Shown here one piece after another: positions 45,499-54,463 of a stretch of 64,000 nucleotides of DNA. The notes beneath the pieces are model-generated. The model was given only the letters and a program-made list of their open reading frames with translations, did not search any database and was not told the DNA's origin. The position numbers were made by a program, and so were the translations under genes. The stretch's first letter is position 1. Every line of letters begins with the position of its first letter. Source of the stretch: Teredinibacter franksiae. Lineage in GTDB: Bacteria; Pseudomonadota; Gammaproteobacteria; Pseudomonadales; Cellvibrionaceae. The DNA is taken from assembly GCF_014218805.1 (NCBI RefSeq), contig NZ_JACJUV010000004.1, positions 1-64,000 on the forward strand, in the 5' to 3' direction.

Positions 45499-46179
45499 CT
45501 ATAGTTTGCGTGGAAAGGGGATTTTCATTAATTGCGCAATGGCAAAGTAAGTGTAATACGTAAACCAGCCGGCAAAAAGCACATCACTTAAAAAGTGTCC
45601 GCCCTGAATAATACGAACGAAGCCCACCAGTCCACCCAGTATTATCCCATAGGCAAACCAAACGCGCCGCTGTCTTACCCAGGCTACCGCTAACAAATAG
45701 AATCCAATGGCGGCATGACCGCTTACAAAAGAGCAATTTTTTTTACATTCACCTGAATAGTGAAATACGGGCGCATAAACCATGTTACCGCCAAACTCGG
45801 CAATATGTTGCGGCCGTGGTCTGCCAACAGAATTATCTTTAAGCACTATATTCACTAGAATGCCTGGGCCCAATAGCAGTGTTATAAGTAGATAAACCCA
45901 GTTTTTTTTTGCACTAGCCCAGCCTTTCTTTGCACAGTAAGCGATACTGCCAATAAAAAGTAACAAATAAAAGAAATGGATTTTTGCGAAAACCAAATAA
46001 ACAAACCTTACAAAGCTATTGTCGGCATAAGTGAAGCTGATGCCATTAAAATAATTGGCTGCGACAATTAAGTCTAATTCGGGCCAGAGTAGAAAAAGGG
46101 CAATGGTCGCAACAAAACCTACTATATCCGGGCGCAATAGAGCGCGTACCTTAAATCCCAATGCTGTTGGTTCAGTCAT
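45499..46179 (-). CDS. PAP2-family membrane phosphatase
   Basis: A 226-residue inner-membrane protein with six helices and the three acid-phosphatase motifs: KDNSVGRPRP, SFVSGHA and RIIQGGHFLSDV. Two Cys residues (ECKKNC) lie before the second motif in a likely periplasmic loop. Family members dephosphorylate lipid A, undecaprenyl diphosphate or phosphatidyl lipids at the periplasmic face. It overlaps the next gene upstream by 8 bp, in a five-gene glycolipid block. Substrate is unknown; lipid A or a polyprenyl phosphate fits the context. Confidence 0.85.
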   Translation of the reverse strand: MTEPTALGFKVRALLRPDIVGFVATIALFLLWPELDLIVAANYFNGISFTYADNSFVRFVYLVFAKIHFFYLLLFIGSIAYCAKKGWASAKKNWVYLLITLLLGPGILVNIVLKDNSVGRPRPQHIAEFGGNMVYAPVFHYSGECKKNCSFVSGHAAIGFYLLAVAWVRQRRVWFAYGIILGGLVGFVRIIQGGHFLSDVLFAGWFTYYTYFAIAQLMKIPFPRKL

Positions 46180-48574
46180 TTTTAGCGTACCCCTTAAAGC
46201 CCGTCATACGATAAACCGATACAGAGCGGTTCTCACCTTTATAGGGGCTGTAGGAAAGGGAGGGTAATAGCGCTACTGTATTGAATTGGGCAAGAACCGT
46301 TGGTTCCAGCGGTGCTTTACTGATAAATATGAATGCTTGCGAGGCGTCTCCAGACCAGTTGCGAAAATTTACTTTAAGGTCGTAATAATCACGAATATTG
46401 GCGTCGTCGGGGTTCCAGCGTGCGAGCTTAAAACTGCCAGGCATAGCGTAGTAGCCTAGGTATGCCAGTAGGTCGCGTGAATTACTGGCAAGAATTACGT
46501 TTGTGTTTTCTTTTAGTACGGGCTGAAGTTGTTCACCTAGCTGTGGCCAGCCAACCACCCGGTGGTAGGGGTCGTTTTTAGAGCTGGGCTCAACGTCTAG
46601 CCAGTGTAATACAGAAGGCCAATGATAAAATAGTGACAGTAGTACAAGGTTCAGTACCAAGCTGCGACCGAGCAAAGTGTAAAAGCGATCTGCTTTAAAG
46701 GCATACTGCCATGTGAAGCCCAGTAGCAACGTAGCGGCTACCATCCATGGCCCTGCCCAGTTTGGGAAAGCGCGAGACAGAAATGCTTGCAAGGCGATAA
46801 CGCCAAGAATTGTCAGCATTACCCACAATAAAAGGTTAAACCGTTCACGGTTTATATCGACGGCAATCGGTGGGCGATTTACCGGTCGTTTTATATAACC
46901 TTGCATGCTTCTGATTAACAGGTAGCTGCTAATTGCGCCAAAGATGAGGAACTGCGTTGCGACGAACTCCAGCAGTGATTTAAGGTTAAACAACTGGCCG
47001 CTAGTTTGGGATATTTCCTGGGTATGATGTAACGCTACCCAATTATGGGCAAAATTCCAGTATATGTTGAGACTGAACACTAGGCCGGCGATAACCGCCG
47101 CGACCCATGGGCCGCGCGTAATGAGCAATTTACGTTTGCCTGTGCTGGTTAGCAAAAACGCAAAAATGGCGAGGGGTAGGGCACCCATGGTGTATTTACT
47201 TAACATCCCGCAGCCGGTAAAAAACCCTAACAATATCCATTGGTTTAGGCGGTTTGAGTCAATAGCTTTTAAGGCAAAATGCAGTGATAAACACCAAAAT
47301 AGAAACAACGGCGCATCGGTGGTAATAAACGCGCTGTTAAAGCCCACCATGGGGATGGTGATAAAAATAAGCGATGCGACTAGCGCTATAGTCGATGAGC
47401 TGTAGCGTTTAAGGGTATAAAAAATAACAGCGGCACTGGCGGCATACGACAGGTTAGCCATTAACTTAATGGCGATTACACTATCGCCAAATAGACTCGT
47501 ACTGAGCAAAATACTCCAAGCGACCATGGGTGGTTTAGAGTAGTAGCCTAAGTCAGGATTGAGCGACCAGTGATAATAATAAGCTTCATCGTAAAACAGG
47601 CTAAGGTGTGGCTGAAATAAAATAGCCAATCGGTATACGACTAGTACACAAAGGCAAAACCAAAAAAGTCCATGGCTATTCACCCACGCGGGTACAAATG
47701 GGAGCTTTATCTGTGTTGCTTCTAGTGGCGAACGTTGAATATTAAACTGCGGGAGAAGGTAGTGCTTAATCGTTCGATAAAGCGCCGCAATGCCGGTTAA
47801 ATAAAGCAGCGGTAATGCTAGTGTGTAGTCGTTTTTTTCTAGCAGTAAAATCAAGGCGGCTAGCGTTAACAGTACAAGCACAACACGGCTCATCAATACA
47901 TTAACGCCTTTTGGCCAATTCGTTGACACAACAATGGCCGCAATCGCAGCGAGCACACCCAAACCACCGCCCACTAACGTATCAATTGGCCAGTGTACGC
48001 CTAGCCATATGCGGCTTAGGCCTACGAGAGCGGCAGCGCCAATTACGGCGAATCGTTGCCAAAGTTTTGTTGCGTGGTAATACACCACGGTGGCCATTAA
48101 AAAGGCTGTGAGCGTGTGACCAGAAGGAAAGCTGTGGTGTTTGTACCCCTTGCCGAACAGGTTAAATGATTCGGGCGTTAGTACAGCCGGGGGCCTCGAT
48201 GCGTCGAAATACTCTTTAAGAATATTGGAAACAAGGCCGCCTATAATGGCGGTGAGAAACACAACCCAATGAAAACGCGGGTTTTTAGTGCTAAATAACA
48301 AAACCAAAGCCAATAAAAACGTGCCATCACCAAATACCGTTATATTGTGGAGCACAGCTTCGGGAATGTCGGCAGACATAGCATTAACAGGGTGAAAGCC
48401 AAAATGGTAGCCACCAATGAAATACCCAATAATTGCTACAAGGAACAAGCAGCCGCTGACACCGGTTAGCTGGTAGAGTCGCGAAATGTTAAGTGGTGTA
48501 TGAATGTTTTGCTGTGCTAAAACCAGCTGTCGCTGGCGATTATTAATGGACGAGAAATACCTTCGAATGTTCAT
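46172..48574 (-). CDS. PAP2 phosphatase - GT39 glycosyltransferase fusion
   Basis: An 800-residue membrane protein with two enzymes in one chain. Residues ~40-215 are a PAP2 domain (KEYFDASRPPA, FPSGHT, RIWLGVHWPIDTLVGG). Residues ~300-800 are a PMT/ArnT-type GT39 transferase with LFYDEAYYYHWSLNPDLGYY, holding the catalytic DE, and about 11 helices. The start ATG 48574 overlaps the stop of the next GT39 gene by ATGA, and a longer frame to 48649 is rejected. GT39 enzymes take a sugar from a polyprenyl phosphate; a fused phosphatase could clear the phosphate acceptor or recycle the carrier. Confidence 0.88.
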   Translation of the reverse strand: MNIRRYFSSINNRQRQLVLAQQNIHTPLNISRLYQLTGVSGCLFLVAIIGYFIGGYHFGFHPVNAMSADIPEAVLHNITVFGDGTFLLALVLLFSTKNPRFHWVVFLTAIIGGLVSNILKEYFDASRPPAVLTPESFNLFGKGYKHHSFPSGHTLTAFLMATVVYYHATKLWQRFAVIGAAALVGLSRIWLGVHWPIDTLVGGGLGVLAAIAAIVVSTNWPKGVNVLMSRVVLVLLTLAALILLLEKNDYTLALPLLYLTGIAALYRTIKHYLLPQFNIQRSPLEATQIKLPFVPAWVNSHGLFWFCLCVLVVYRLAILFQPHLSLFYDEAYYYHWSLNPDLGYYSKPPMVAWSILLSTSLFGDSVIAIKLMANLSYAASAAVIFYTLKRYSSSTIALVASLIFITIPMVGFNSAFITTDAPLFLFWCLSLHFALKAIDSNRLNQWILLGFFTGCGMLSKYTMGALPLAIFAFLLTSTGKRKLLITRGPWVAAVIAGLVFSLNIYWNFAHNWVALHHTQEISQTSGQLFNLKSLLEFVATQFLIFGAISSYLLIRSMQGYIKRPVNRPPIAVDINRERFNLLLWVMLTILGVIALQAFLSRAFPNWAGPWMVAATLLLGFTWQYAFKADRFYTLLGRSLVLNLVLLSLFYHWPSVLHWLDVEPSSKNDPYHRVVGWPQLGEQLQPVLKENTNVILASNSRDLLAYLGYYAMPGSFKLARWNPDDANIRDYYDLKVNFRNWSGDASQAFIFISKAPLEPTVLAQFNTVALLPSLSYSPYKGENRSVSVYRMTGFKGYAKND

Positions 48575-50202
48575 TGGCCGTCCTCGTTTTGCGGCATAGC
48601 GTAAGAGGAGGGCAGCACCTTCAATATGACTAGCCCACCAAAGGCCCATACTGGCACGGCCTGGGCCTGGGGTATTGTGTTTTCAATGTACTTGTTAAGC
48701 CCGTTAAGGCGGTCAACACGCGTCAACACCAGCTCGTTTAATTGCGGTGGCCGCAGCAGGGTAATTTTTTGTCGGTAAACACTGAAACTGGGCATATGCA
48801 TACGCCAGGCGACAATAGGTTCCTCAACACCAGAAGTTTCAGTTCGCTTTTTAAGGAAGGCGATTGCCTGATGTACGGGTGCTTGCTGAAACCCTGAAGC
48901 CACAGAAGCAAATGAGGTGTAAACAAAAACATTCAGTAATAAGCCCGATAACACCAAGCGCTGCCAAGTTCTAATGCTTGGCAGTAAGCTAACGGCTAGC
49001 ATCAGCGCAAAAATAATAACGGCCGTTATCGTATAGCCAACATTAAAAACCTCGAGATGCCGGGAGAGGCTCGCGCCGTCGTAGCCTTTGGTGCTTTCGG
49101 CCGCAAGCGCAATAATGTGCGGCAGTGCTAGAAGAATTGCCATAAACGCAAGTGGGAACACCATGTGCCAACGCGCTTTTGAAAATAACCCTTTGTTACG
49201 CGCAAACAAAATAATGAGAGGCACACAGCCATTCAAAATGTAATGTGGTAATTGGGTTTTGGAAAAAGAAAAAATGACGAAGAAAACGCCGAACCATATA
49301 AGCAGGTAGCGGCTAAAAGGGTCTAACAGCTGCTGTTTTAGTTTGCCGAAGATGCCGCCTAACTGCCCGGTAAACGGCAATACCAGTAGGGGTAGCACAG
49401 CCATATAATAAAGTAAGCTGCCGCCGTGACTTTCGCGAGTTGCGGAAAATCGTTTTAGGTTATGCTCCAGTATAAAACCCTCAAAAAATCCCCAGCCCTG
49501 TTCCAGGTATACGGCAATCAGCCAAGGCGCTACCGTGCCCACATAGACAAGCCAGCCCAGCGGGTTTAAATAGGCTAAGTACAATTTTTTGTCTGCGCGT
49601 ATAGAGACCAAATACAGAAAAGAGGTGAGTAGCGGAATAACCACGCCAACCGGGCCTTTTGTTAAGGTCGCCAAAGCCATCCACAAATAAACCCGCAGAA
49701 TTACGACGGTAGAGGGACTTTTGAAGTAACGCCAAATATCAAATATGGCCAAGCATAGAAATACGTTCAGTGTGGCATCGGCTATGGCAGAGCGGGCAAT
49801 TAACGCAATCCAGAGAGAATTGATAAGGAAAAGTGCTGCGATTAAGCCTCGGTGCTTGCCCATAAATTCACGGGAAAAGCTGAATACAGCATAGGACCAA
49901 AAACAGGCCATCATTACCGATGGGAGGCGAAAAGCCCATTCATTAAAGCCAAAAAGACTGATGCTAGTAGCTTGCAGCCAATAGAAAAAAATTGGCTTAT
50001 CGTAGCGCGGCTCGCCATCGAGATAGGTCGCTGAAAAGACACCGCTCTCTAGCATTTCCCTGGTAGCTTCCGTGAATGCGCCCTCATCTAGGTCAAACAG
50101 TGGTACTGAGCCCAGCCCAAGAAAAAAACTTAGACCGACACTGATGTAAATAGCGAGAGGCGAAGACAGTAGTCGACGAATTTGCAGGCTGAAATTTTGC
50201 AC
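48571..50202 (-). CDS. GT39 (ArnT-like) glycosyltransferase
   Basis: A 543-residue polytopic transferase with PLFDLDEGAFTEATREMLESG and GEPRYDKPIFFYWLQATS near the N-terminus, the acidic catalytic motif and conserved loop of ArnT-like enzymes that decorate lipid A or other envelope lipids from a polyprenyl-phosphate sugar. About 11 helices follow, then a periplasmic C-terminal domain. It is translationally coupled to the PAP2-GT39 gene. The sugar and acceptor are not predictable. Confidence 0.87.
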   Translation of the reverse strand: MQNFSLQIRRLLSSPLAIYISVGLSFFLGLGSVPLFDLDEGAFTEATREMLESGVFSATYLDGEPRYDKPIFFYWLQATSISLFGFNEWAFRLPSVMMACFWSYAVFSFSREFMGKHRGLIAALFLINSLWIALIARSAIADATLNVFLCLAIFDIWRYFKSPSTVVILRVYLWMALATLTKGPVGVVIPLLTSFLYLVSIRADKKLYLAYLNPLGWLVYVGTVAPWLIAVYLEQGWGFFEGFILEHNLKRFSATRESHGGSLLYYMAVLPLLVLPFTGQLGGIFGKLKQQLLDPFSRYLLIWFGVFFVIFSFSKTQLPHYILNGCVPLIILFARNKGLFSKARWHMVFPLAFMAILLALPHIIALAAESTKGYDGASLSRHLEVFNVGYTITAVIIFALMLAVSLLPSIRTWQRLVLSGLLLNVFVYTSFASVASGFQQAPVHQAIAFLKKRTETSGVEEPIVAWRMHMPSFSVYRQKITLLRPPQLNELVLTRVDRLNGLNKYIENTIPQAQAVPVWAFGGLVILKVLPSSYAMPQNEDGQ

Positions 50203-50230
50203 AGAATAAAAGTTCTATAAAAGTTAATGG

Positions 50231-51235
50231 TCAGACGTTTTCAGTTTTATTTTTTTCGGCTTGTTCCGCCAGTGAATAGCTAAGCGGCTGTCTAACCTTA
50301 TAGCTTTTTACGTTGGTAGTTTGGAAAAATATACGGCTTAGAATTTCTGACAGCACACCCGTGGTTAAAAATTGCAGCGAGGCAATAATTAAAATACTGG
50401 CGAACAACAGCATGGGCCTATCGCCAATGTTTTCACCCAGCACAAATTTAACGAACATTAGGTGGGTCATCATCAACCCGCCGGCCATGCCAACCCACAG
50501 GCCGATGGAACCAAAAAAGTGGCCAGGCCGTGCGCGAAACTTGAGGAAGAAAAAAACGGTTACCAGGTCGATGAGTACGCGAAAGGTGCGGGTAATGCCA
50601 TATTTGGATTCACCCGCAACGCGGGCGCGATGATTAACAACTGTTTGCCCAATGCGGTGTGGCGGGCAAACGGTAGCCATCCATACGGGGATAAACCGAT
50701 GCATCTCACCGTATAACCGAATTTGTTTTAACACGTCGGCGCGATACACCTTTAAGCTGCAGCCGTAATCATCTAGTTTTACACCACTCACACGCTGAAT
50801 AAGCTTGTTGGCAATACGAGAAGGCAGTTTGCGCGAAACGGCAGCATCTTGGCGGTTTTTTCGCCAGCCCTGTAATAAGTCGAGGTCTTTTTCTAATAGC
50901 TCTTCAACGAGGCGCGGTATGTCGGCAGGGTCGTTTTGCAGGTCGCCGTCCATTGTTGCGATTAGTTCGGTTTCGGCTGCATCAATACCCGCTTGCATAG
51001 CCGCGGTTTGGCCGAAATTTCGTTGCAGTTCAATGTGTTTATACCGTTCACCGAAATCGGGTAAGCAGGCATTAATTTTCTGCGCCGTAGTGTCTCGGCT
51101 ACCGTCGTTGGCAATAATCACATGCCAGTCGCCCGCATAGGTTTTTAAAGCTGAATCTAGGGCTTCGAATAGGGGGAGAACATTATCTTCTTCGTTGTAA
51201 ACCGGTACGACAACAGTCAGGCTGGGTAAATGCAT
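50231..51235 (-). CDS. GT2 polyprenyl-phosphate glycosyltransferase (ArnC/GtrB-like)
   Basis: A 334-residue transferase. The GT2 domain begins VVVPVYNEEDNVLPLFEAL with DGDLQNDPADIPRL for the nucleotide-sugar and metal site; two C-terminal TM helices follow (GSIGLWVGMAGGLMMTHL and a later one), as in GtrB or ArnC. It should make a polyprenyl-phosphate sugar used by the two GT39 enzymes beside it. A short basic tail ends the protein. Confidence 0.88.
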   Translation of the reverse strand: MHLPSLTVVVPVYNEEDNVLPLFEALDSALKTYAGDWHVIIANDGSRDTTAQKINACLPDFGERYKHIELQRNFGQTAAMQAGIDAAETELIATMDGDLQNDPADIPRLVEELLEKDLDLLQGWRKNRQDAAVSRKLPSRIANKLIQRVSGVKLDDYGCSLKVYRADVLKQIRLYGEMHRFIPVWMATVCPPHRIGQTVVNHRARVAGESKYGITRTFRVLIDLVTVFFFLKFRARPGHFFGSIGLWVGMAGGLMMTHLMFVKFVLGENIGDRPMLLFASILIIASLQFLTTGVLSEILSRIFFQTTNVKSYKVRQPLSYSLAEQAEKNKTENV

Positions 51236-51260
51236 AGTGACAGTAAAACCTTAGAGTGAA

Positions 51261-52157
51261 TTATTGGCGAACTTGTTTGGGGGTCAGCAACAGGAATCCC
51301 AAAATTCCGACACAAATATTAATAACGAATATAAACAGATGAACATTGACCGCGGTTTTAACCAGCGGTTCGCTCTCGTACCCTAAAGGAAGCAGCGGCA
51401 GAGTAAATGCGAGTTCAAACGTACCAGCATTGGCAAAGCCGGTAACGGGCGATAGGGCACTGCCATCGGCAATGATAGTGGCTATCCAAGCGTGGTCAAT
51501 GGGTAGATTACCCAGTGCTGCTGCTAACGTTGCAAGCGCAAAGAGTTTGACGCACCAAATTACCAGAGTGTAGGCGTATAAGCTGATCCATACCCGCTTT
51601 TTCCCCAGTAATGGCCCTGCAAATTTCAGTTTGCCGATACGCGAGCTAGCGCTTTTTAGCAAAAGCATGCCAATAGGCAGTGCCGCTATAAGGGCGACGG
51701 GGGCAATAATACTGTATTCACCTAGCCACAAACTACCGGCGAAAAATACCAGTAGGCAAAGCAATACATGGGCATCGAACAGACGTACCAAAAACAGCGT
51801 TGCTAAGGCGTACTTAACGTCAATACGTAATTGGTGACGACTGAGAGCCGGCAAGGCCAGTTCGCCAAGGCGCATAGGTAAAAGAAAACTTACGGTGTTG
51901 TGAACAAAGCTCACCGCTAATGTTTGTCGGAAGGCTGTGGGTTGTTGTTTATTGTAAGCGTAGTGAATACGTGCGACACGAGCAATATGGCTGATTAAAA
52001 CCATCACCATTGTCGCAAAAACGATAAAAGGTGAAACCTTAACCCAGTTTGCCAGCGTGTTTGACCAGCCGTAGGCAGAATGTACCCAGTAACCTAGGCC
52101 AAATACCATGGCAGCGGCAAAGAGAACTTTGACGTAGGTGGCGACTGTTTTTGGCAT
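51261..52157 (-). CDS. LPG_synthase_TM / YbhN-family membrane protein
   Basis: A 298-residue protein with about eight TM helices, in the lysylphosphatidylglycerol-synthase transmembrane (UPF0104) family. Recognisable parts are VSFVHNTVSFLLPMRLGELALP and DGSALSPVTGFANAGTFELAFTLP. The N-terminal helices and the family flippase-like fold are present; the soluble aminoacyl-transferase domain of MprF is absent. It lies 25 bp ahead of the GT2 gene and may move the lipid-linked sugar or its acceptor across the membrane. Confidence 0.82.
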   Translation of the reverse strand: MPKTVATYVKVLFAAAMVFGLGYWVHSAYGWSNTLANWVKVSPFIVFATMVMVLISHIARVARIHYAYNKQQPTAFRQTLAVSFVHNTVSFLLPMRLGELALPALSRHQLRIDVKYALATLFLVRLFDAHVLLCLLVFFAGSLWLGEYSIIAPVALIAALPIGMLLLKSASSRIGKLKFAGPLLGKKRVWISLYAYTLVIWCVKLFALATLAAALGNLPIDHAWIATIIADGSALSPVTGFANAGTFELAFTLPLLPLGYESEPLVKTAVNVHLFIFVINICVGILGFLLLTPKQVRQ

Positions 52158-52254
52158 TGATGGCTTGTTGCGTTAGCAGAATAGAAGGCGTACAGCTGTT
52201 GAAAGCCGCAGTTGCGGCGCTTTATAACACAGTTGGCCCACATTATCGTAGCCG

Positions 52255-53037
52255 CTAGCTGATTATTTTTTTAACCATACGCACGGAGTTTTGAATCCAC
52301 TGGGACCAAGTATCGGGGCCAGAGATTATTTGCAAAGTAATGTTGTCGCGCCCACCATTATTTAGCGCTGCTTGAATTAGCGCTGCCGTTGCGGTTTTAA
52401 CGCTGTCTGATTGTGCCAAAATCTGTGTTAATTCGGGCTCGTGGACGGCATCGGAAAGCCCGTCGCTGCACAGTACCAACCATTGATTCCGTTGCCAGCT
52501 ATGTTCCACGCTACCTACCTCAACATCCTCGAGATCAGCAGAGCCAAGGCACTGTGTTATAATATTACGTTCGGGGTGAGTGGCCATTTCCTCCTGCGCA
52601 ATAACGCCTGTGTCGACTAACAATTGCACATACGAGTGGTCGCGGGTTAATAGCTCTAACTGATCGCCATGGCCATTTGGTGCGGGTATGTAGCTATAGG
52701 CTCGGCTGTCGCCAACCCAGCACACCTTAAATGCATTTGCGTTGGATTGTACGGCCACCACCGTCGAACCCATGCCCGTGCCACCAATGCCATTTTCGGC
52801 GGCTTGTACAACGGCGTGATGGCTGTTTTGTATGGCGAGTTCGAGGCTAGCACCTCGGGAAATTTCACGTTTAATTGTATCGCAGGCAATGGCACTGGCT
52901 ACTTCACCGGCAGCGTGCCCACCCATACCGTCGGCCACAGCCCACACACCAAGAAAAGGCATACTCAGGAAGCAGTCTTCATTATTGCTTCGCTGCAGCC
53001 CAACATCGGTAGCGGCGTGGTAGTGGGTTAATTGCAT
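52255..53037 (-). CDS. PP2C-family serine/threonine phosphatase
   Basis: A 260-residue cytoplasmic phosphatase. The metal-binding motifs are DVGLQRSNNEDCF, ADGMGGHAAGE, CSDGLSDAV and GGRDNITL. ATG 53037 starts the domain; the frame to 53148 adds a basic stretch unlike the family. It is divergent from a double-FHA membrane protein, giving a phosphatase and phosphothreonine-reader pair. A Ser/Thr kinase is expected but not in the window. Confidence 0.9.
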   Translation of the reverse strand: MQLTHYHAATDVGLQRSNNEDCFLSMPFLGVWAVADGMGGHAAGEVASAIACDTIKREISRGASLELAIQNSHHAVVQAAENGIGGTGMGSTVVAVQSNANAFKVCWVGDSRAYSYIPAPNGHGDQLELLTRDHSYVQLLVDTGVIAQEEMATHPERNIITQCLGSADLEDVEVGSVEHSWQRNQWLVLCSDGLSDAVHEPELTQILAQSDSVKTATAALIQAALNNGGRDNITLQIISGPDTWSQWIQNSVRMVKKIIS

Positions 53038-53393
53038 TCGTATTTCACTCGGGTGAGCATGTCCTTCTGCGAGCACCAGACTAAACCAAATCGCATAAGC
53101 TGTCTTGAAATGGTTGTGAGTAAAGCCGTAAATTCGGCGATTAGTCACAAACTTCCCTAATTCAAACCGAAAAAACTATTTGATCTGGTTCATTTATCTT
53201 ATAAAGATTATCGTTATACTGCTGGCGAACTAATTTGCTTTGAACGATCTACACTGTTACTGAAACGTTCTAAACTTGAAGAGCCAGTGCAGAAGATCAA
53301 AGGCCTGTACTGGATAATAGGTAATCTGGCGGGTATTGTGAAACCACTTTTACAACTCTTTACCCAAATAATGGCCTCAGATACGAAGACTGC
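53038..53393. other. Divergent promoter region between PP2C and FHA genes
   Basis: This 356-bp AT-rich gap has no gene. TTGATC (53179) with TATAAA (53199) and TATACT (53215) are near-consensus hexamers but none has a standard 16-18 bp spacing. Promoters for both genes probably lie here. Confidence 0.35.
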
Positions 53394-54287
53394 ATGCTGC
53401 AATTACGATTTAAAAACAAAGCGATAAAGCCTGTTTGGCTAGTCGACCCTCGAACCAGTGTAGGGAAAGCTAGAGCCTGCAATATTTCAATTGATGATAC
53501 CCATCTTCGCGCCCACCACGCCGATATCACCGTCGAAAATGATACCGCCACCCTGGTAAACCTGGTTGGCGACGATATGGTGCGCATAAACGGTGTTCCG
53601 GTACTGGAGAGCCGTGAAATAAAACACGGCGATATCGTAAATTTGGGTTTCACCGAAGCGCGCCTAATGGATACCCGCCGTCAGCAGGAAGACCCGCTCT
53701 CGGTTACAGCCGAACAGCAGCCCATAGAGCCCTGGGTATTGACACCCTTGGGTACGGCGCTAGCAGGTAAAGATTTTGAGGTTTTAGATAGCATTGTGGT
53801 CGGGCGTTCTCAGGAGTGCGATATTCGTTTAGGTGTGGCCCACCTTTCACGTCGTCACGCGAAACTGACGGTTGGCCCAAGAGGGCTAGAAATAGAAGAC
53901 TTAAAGTCCGCCAACGGCACCTATGTTAATGGTCAGCGTATTGCTCGTGCGGTGATAAAGCCTGGCGACCAGGTACGATTCGACACCATCACCTTCACCG
54001 TTAGTGGCCCCCAGCCAGATTTAAACTCCACCACCGTGCGCCCGGTGGTAAAAGTGCCAGACCTAAAAGTTCGCCAACCCGGCGCTGTGGAATCGGGTAA
54101 GCGTAGCCTTGAAAGCGGCGTAGAGCCGGGGGCTCACGTGCGTAGCCGCCCCGAATTCAGCAGCTTGAGTGGTGGAACAGCGGCGCTCAGCGCCGAAGTG
54201 AACACCGATTCTAGGTCATGGGTACCGGTAATTTTGGTGATTTTATTGTTAACCGGTAGTGCCGCCGGTTATTACATGCTTAGGTAG
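53394..54287 (+). CDS. Membrane-anchored protein with two FHA domains
   Basis: A 297-residue protein. FHA1 (residues ~8-90) is degenerate (VGKARACNISIDD...LRAHHADI). FHA2 (about 125-205) is canonical with VVGRSQECDIRL, LSRRHAKLT and SANGTYVNG, so it can bind phosphothreonine peptides. A Pro-rich stretch and a C-terminal TM helix (VPVILVILLLTGSAAGYYML) follow, placing the FHA domains in the cytoplasm. It is paired head-to-head with a PP2C gene. Confidence 0.88.
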   Translation: MLQLRFKNKAIKPVWLVDPRTSVGKARACNISIDDTHLRAHHADITVENDTATLVNLVGDDMVRINGVPVLESREIKHGDIVNLGFTEARLMDTRRQQEDPLSVTAEQQPIEPWVLTPLGTALAGKDFEVLDSIVVGRSQECDIRLGVAHLSRRHAKLTVGPRGLEIEDLKSANGTYVNGQRIARAVIKPGDQVRFDTITFTVSGPQPDLNSTTVRPVVKVPDLKVRQPGAVESGKRSLESGVEPGAHVRSRPEFSSLSGGTAALSAEVNTDSRSWVPVILVILLLTGSAAGYYMLR

Positions 54288-54463
54288 TGCTTCATTCTAA
54301 AGTTCATGTCGCTTTATGAAAGGCAATTCGTCTGGCGGTCATTCTTCCTGCCACCCTTCTTCCGAAGACTAAGCATCCCGCGCCTAAGAACAAATAATTA
54401 TTGAAGATCTTACGTTGTTGGCCGAAAACTGGGTTAAGCGCACCCTAGGTTCGGAGTTAGGTC

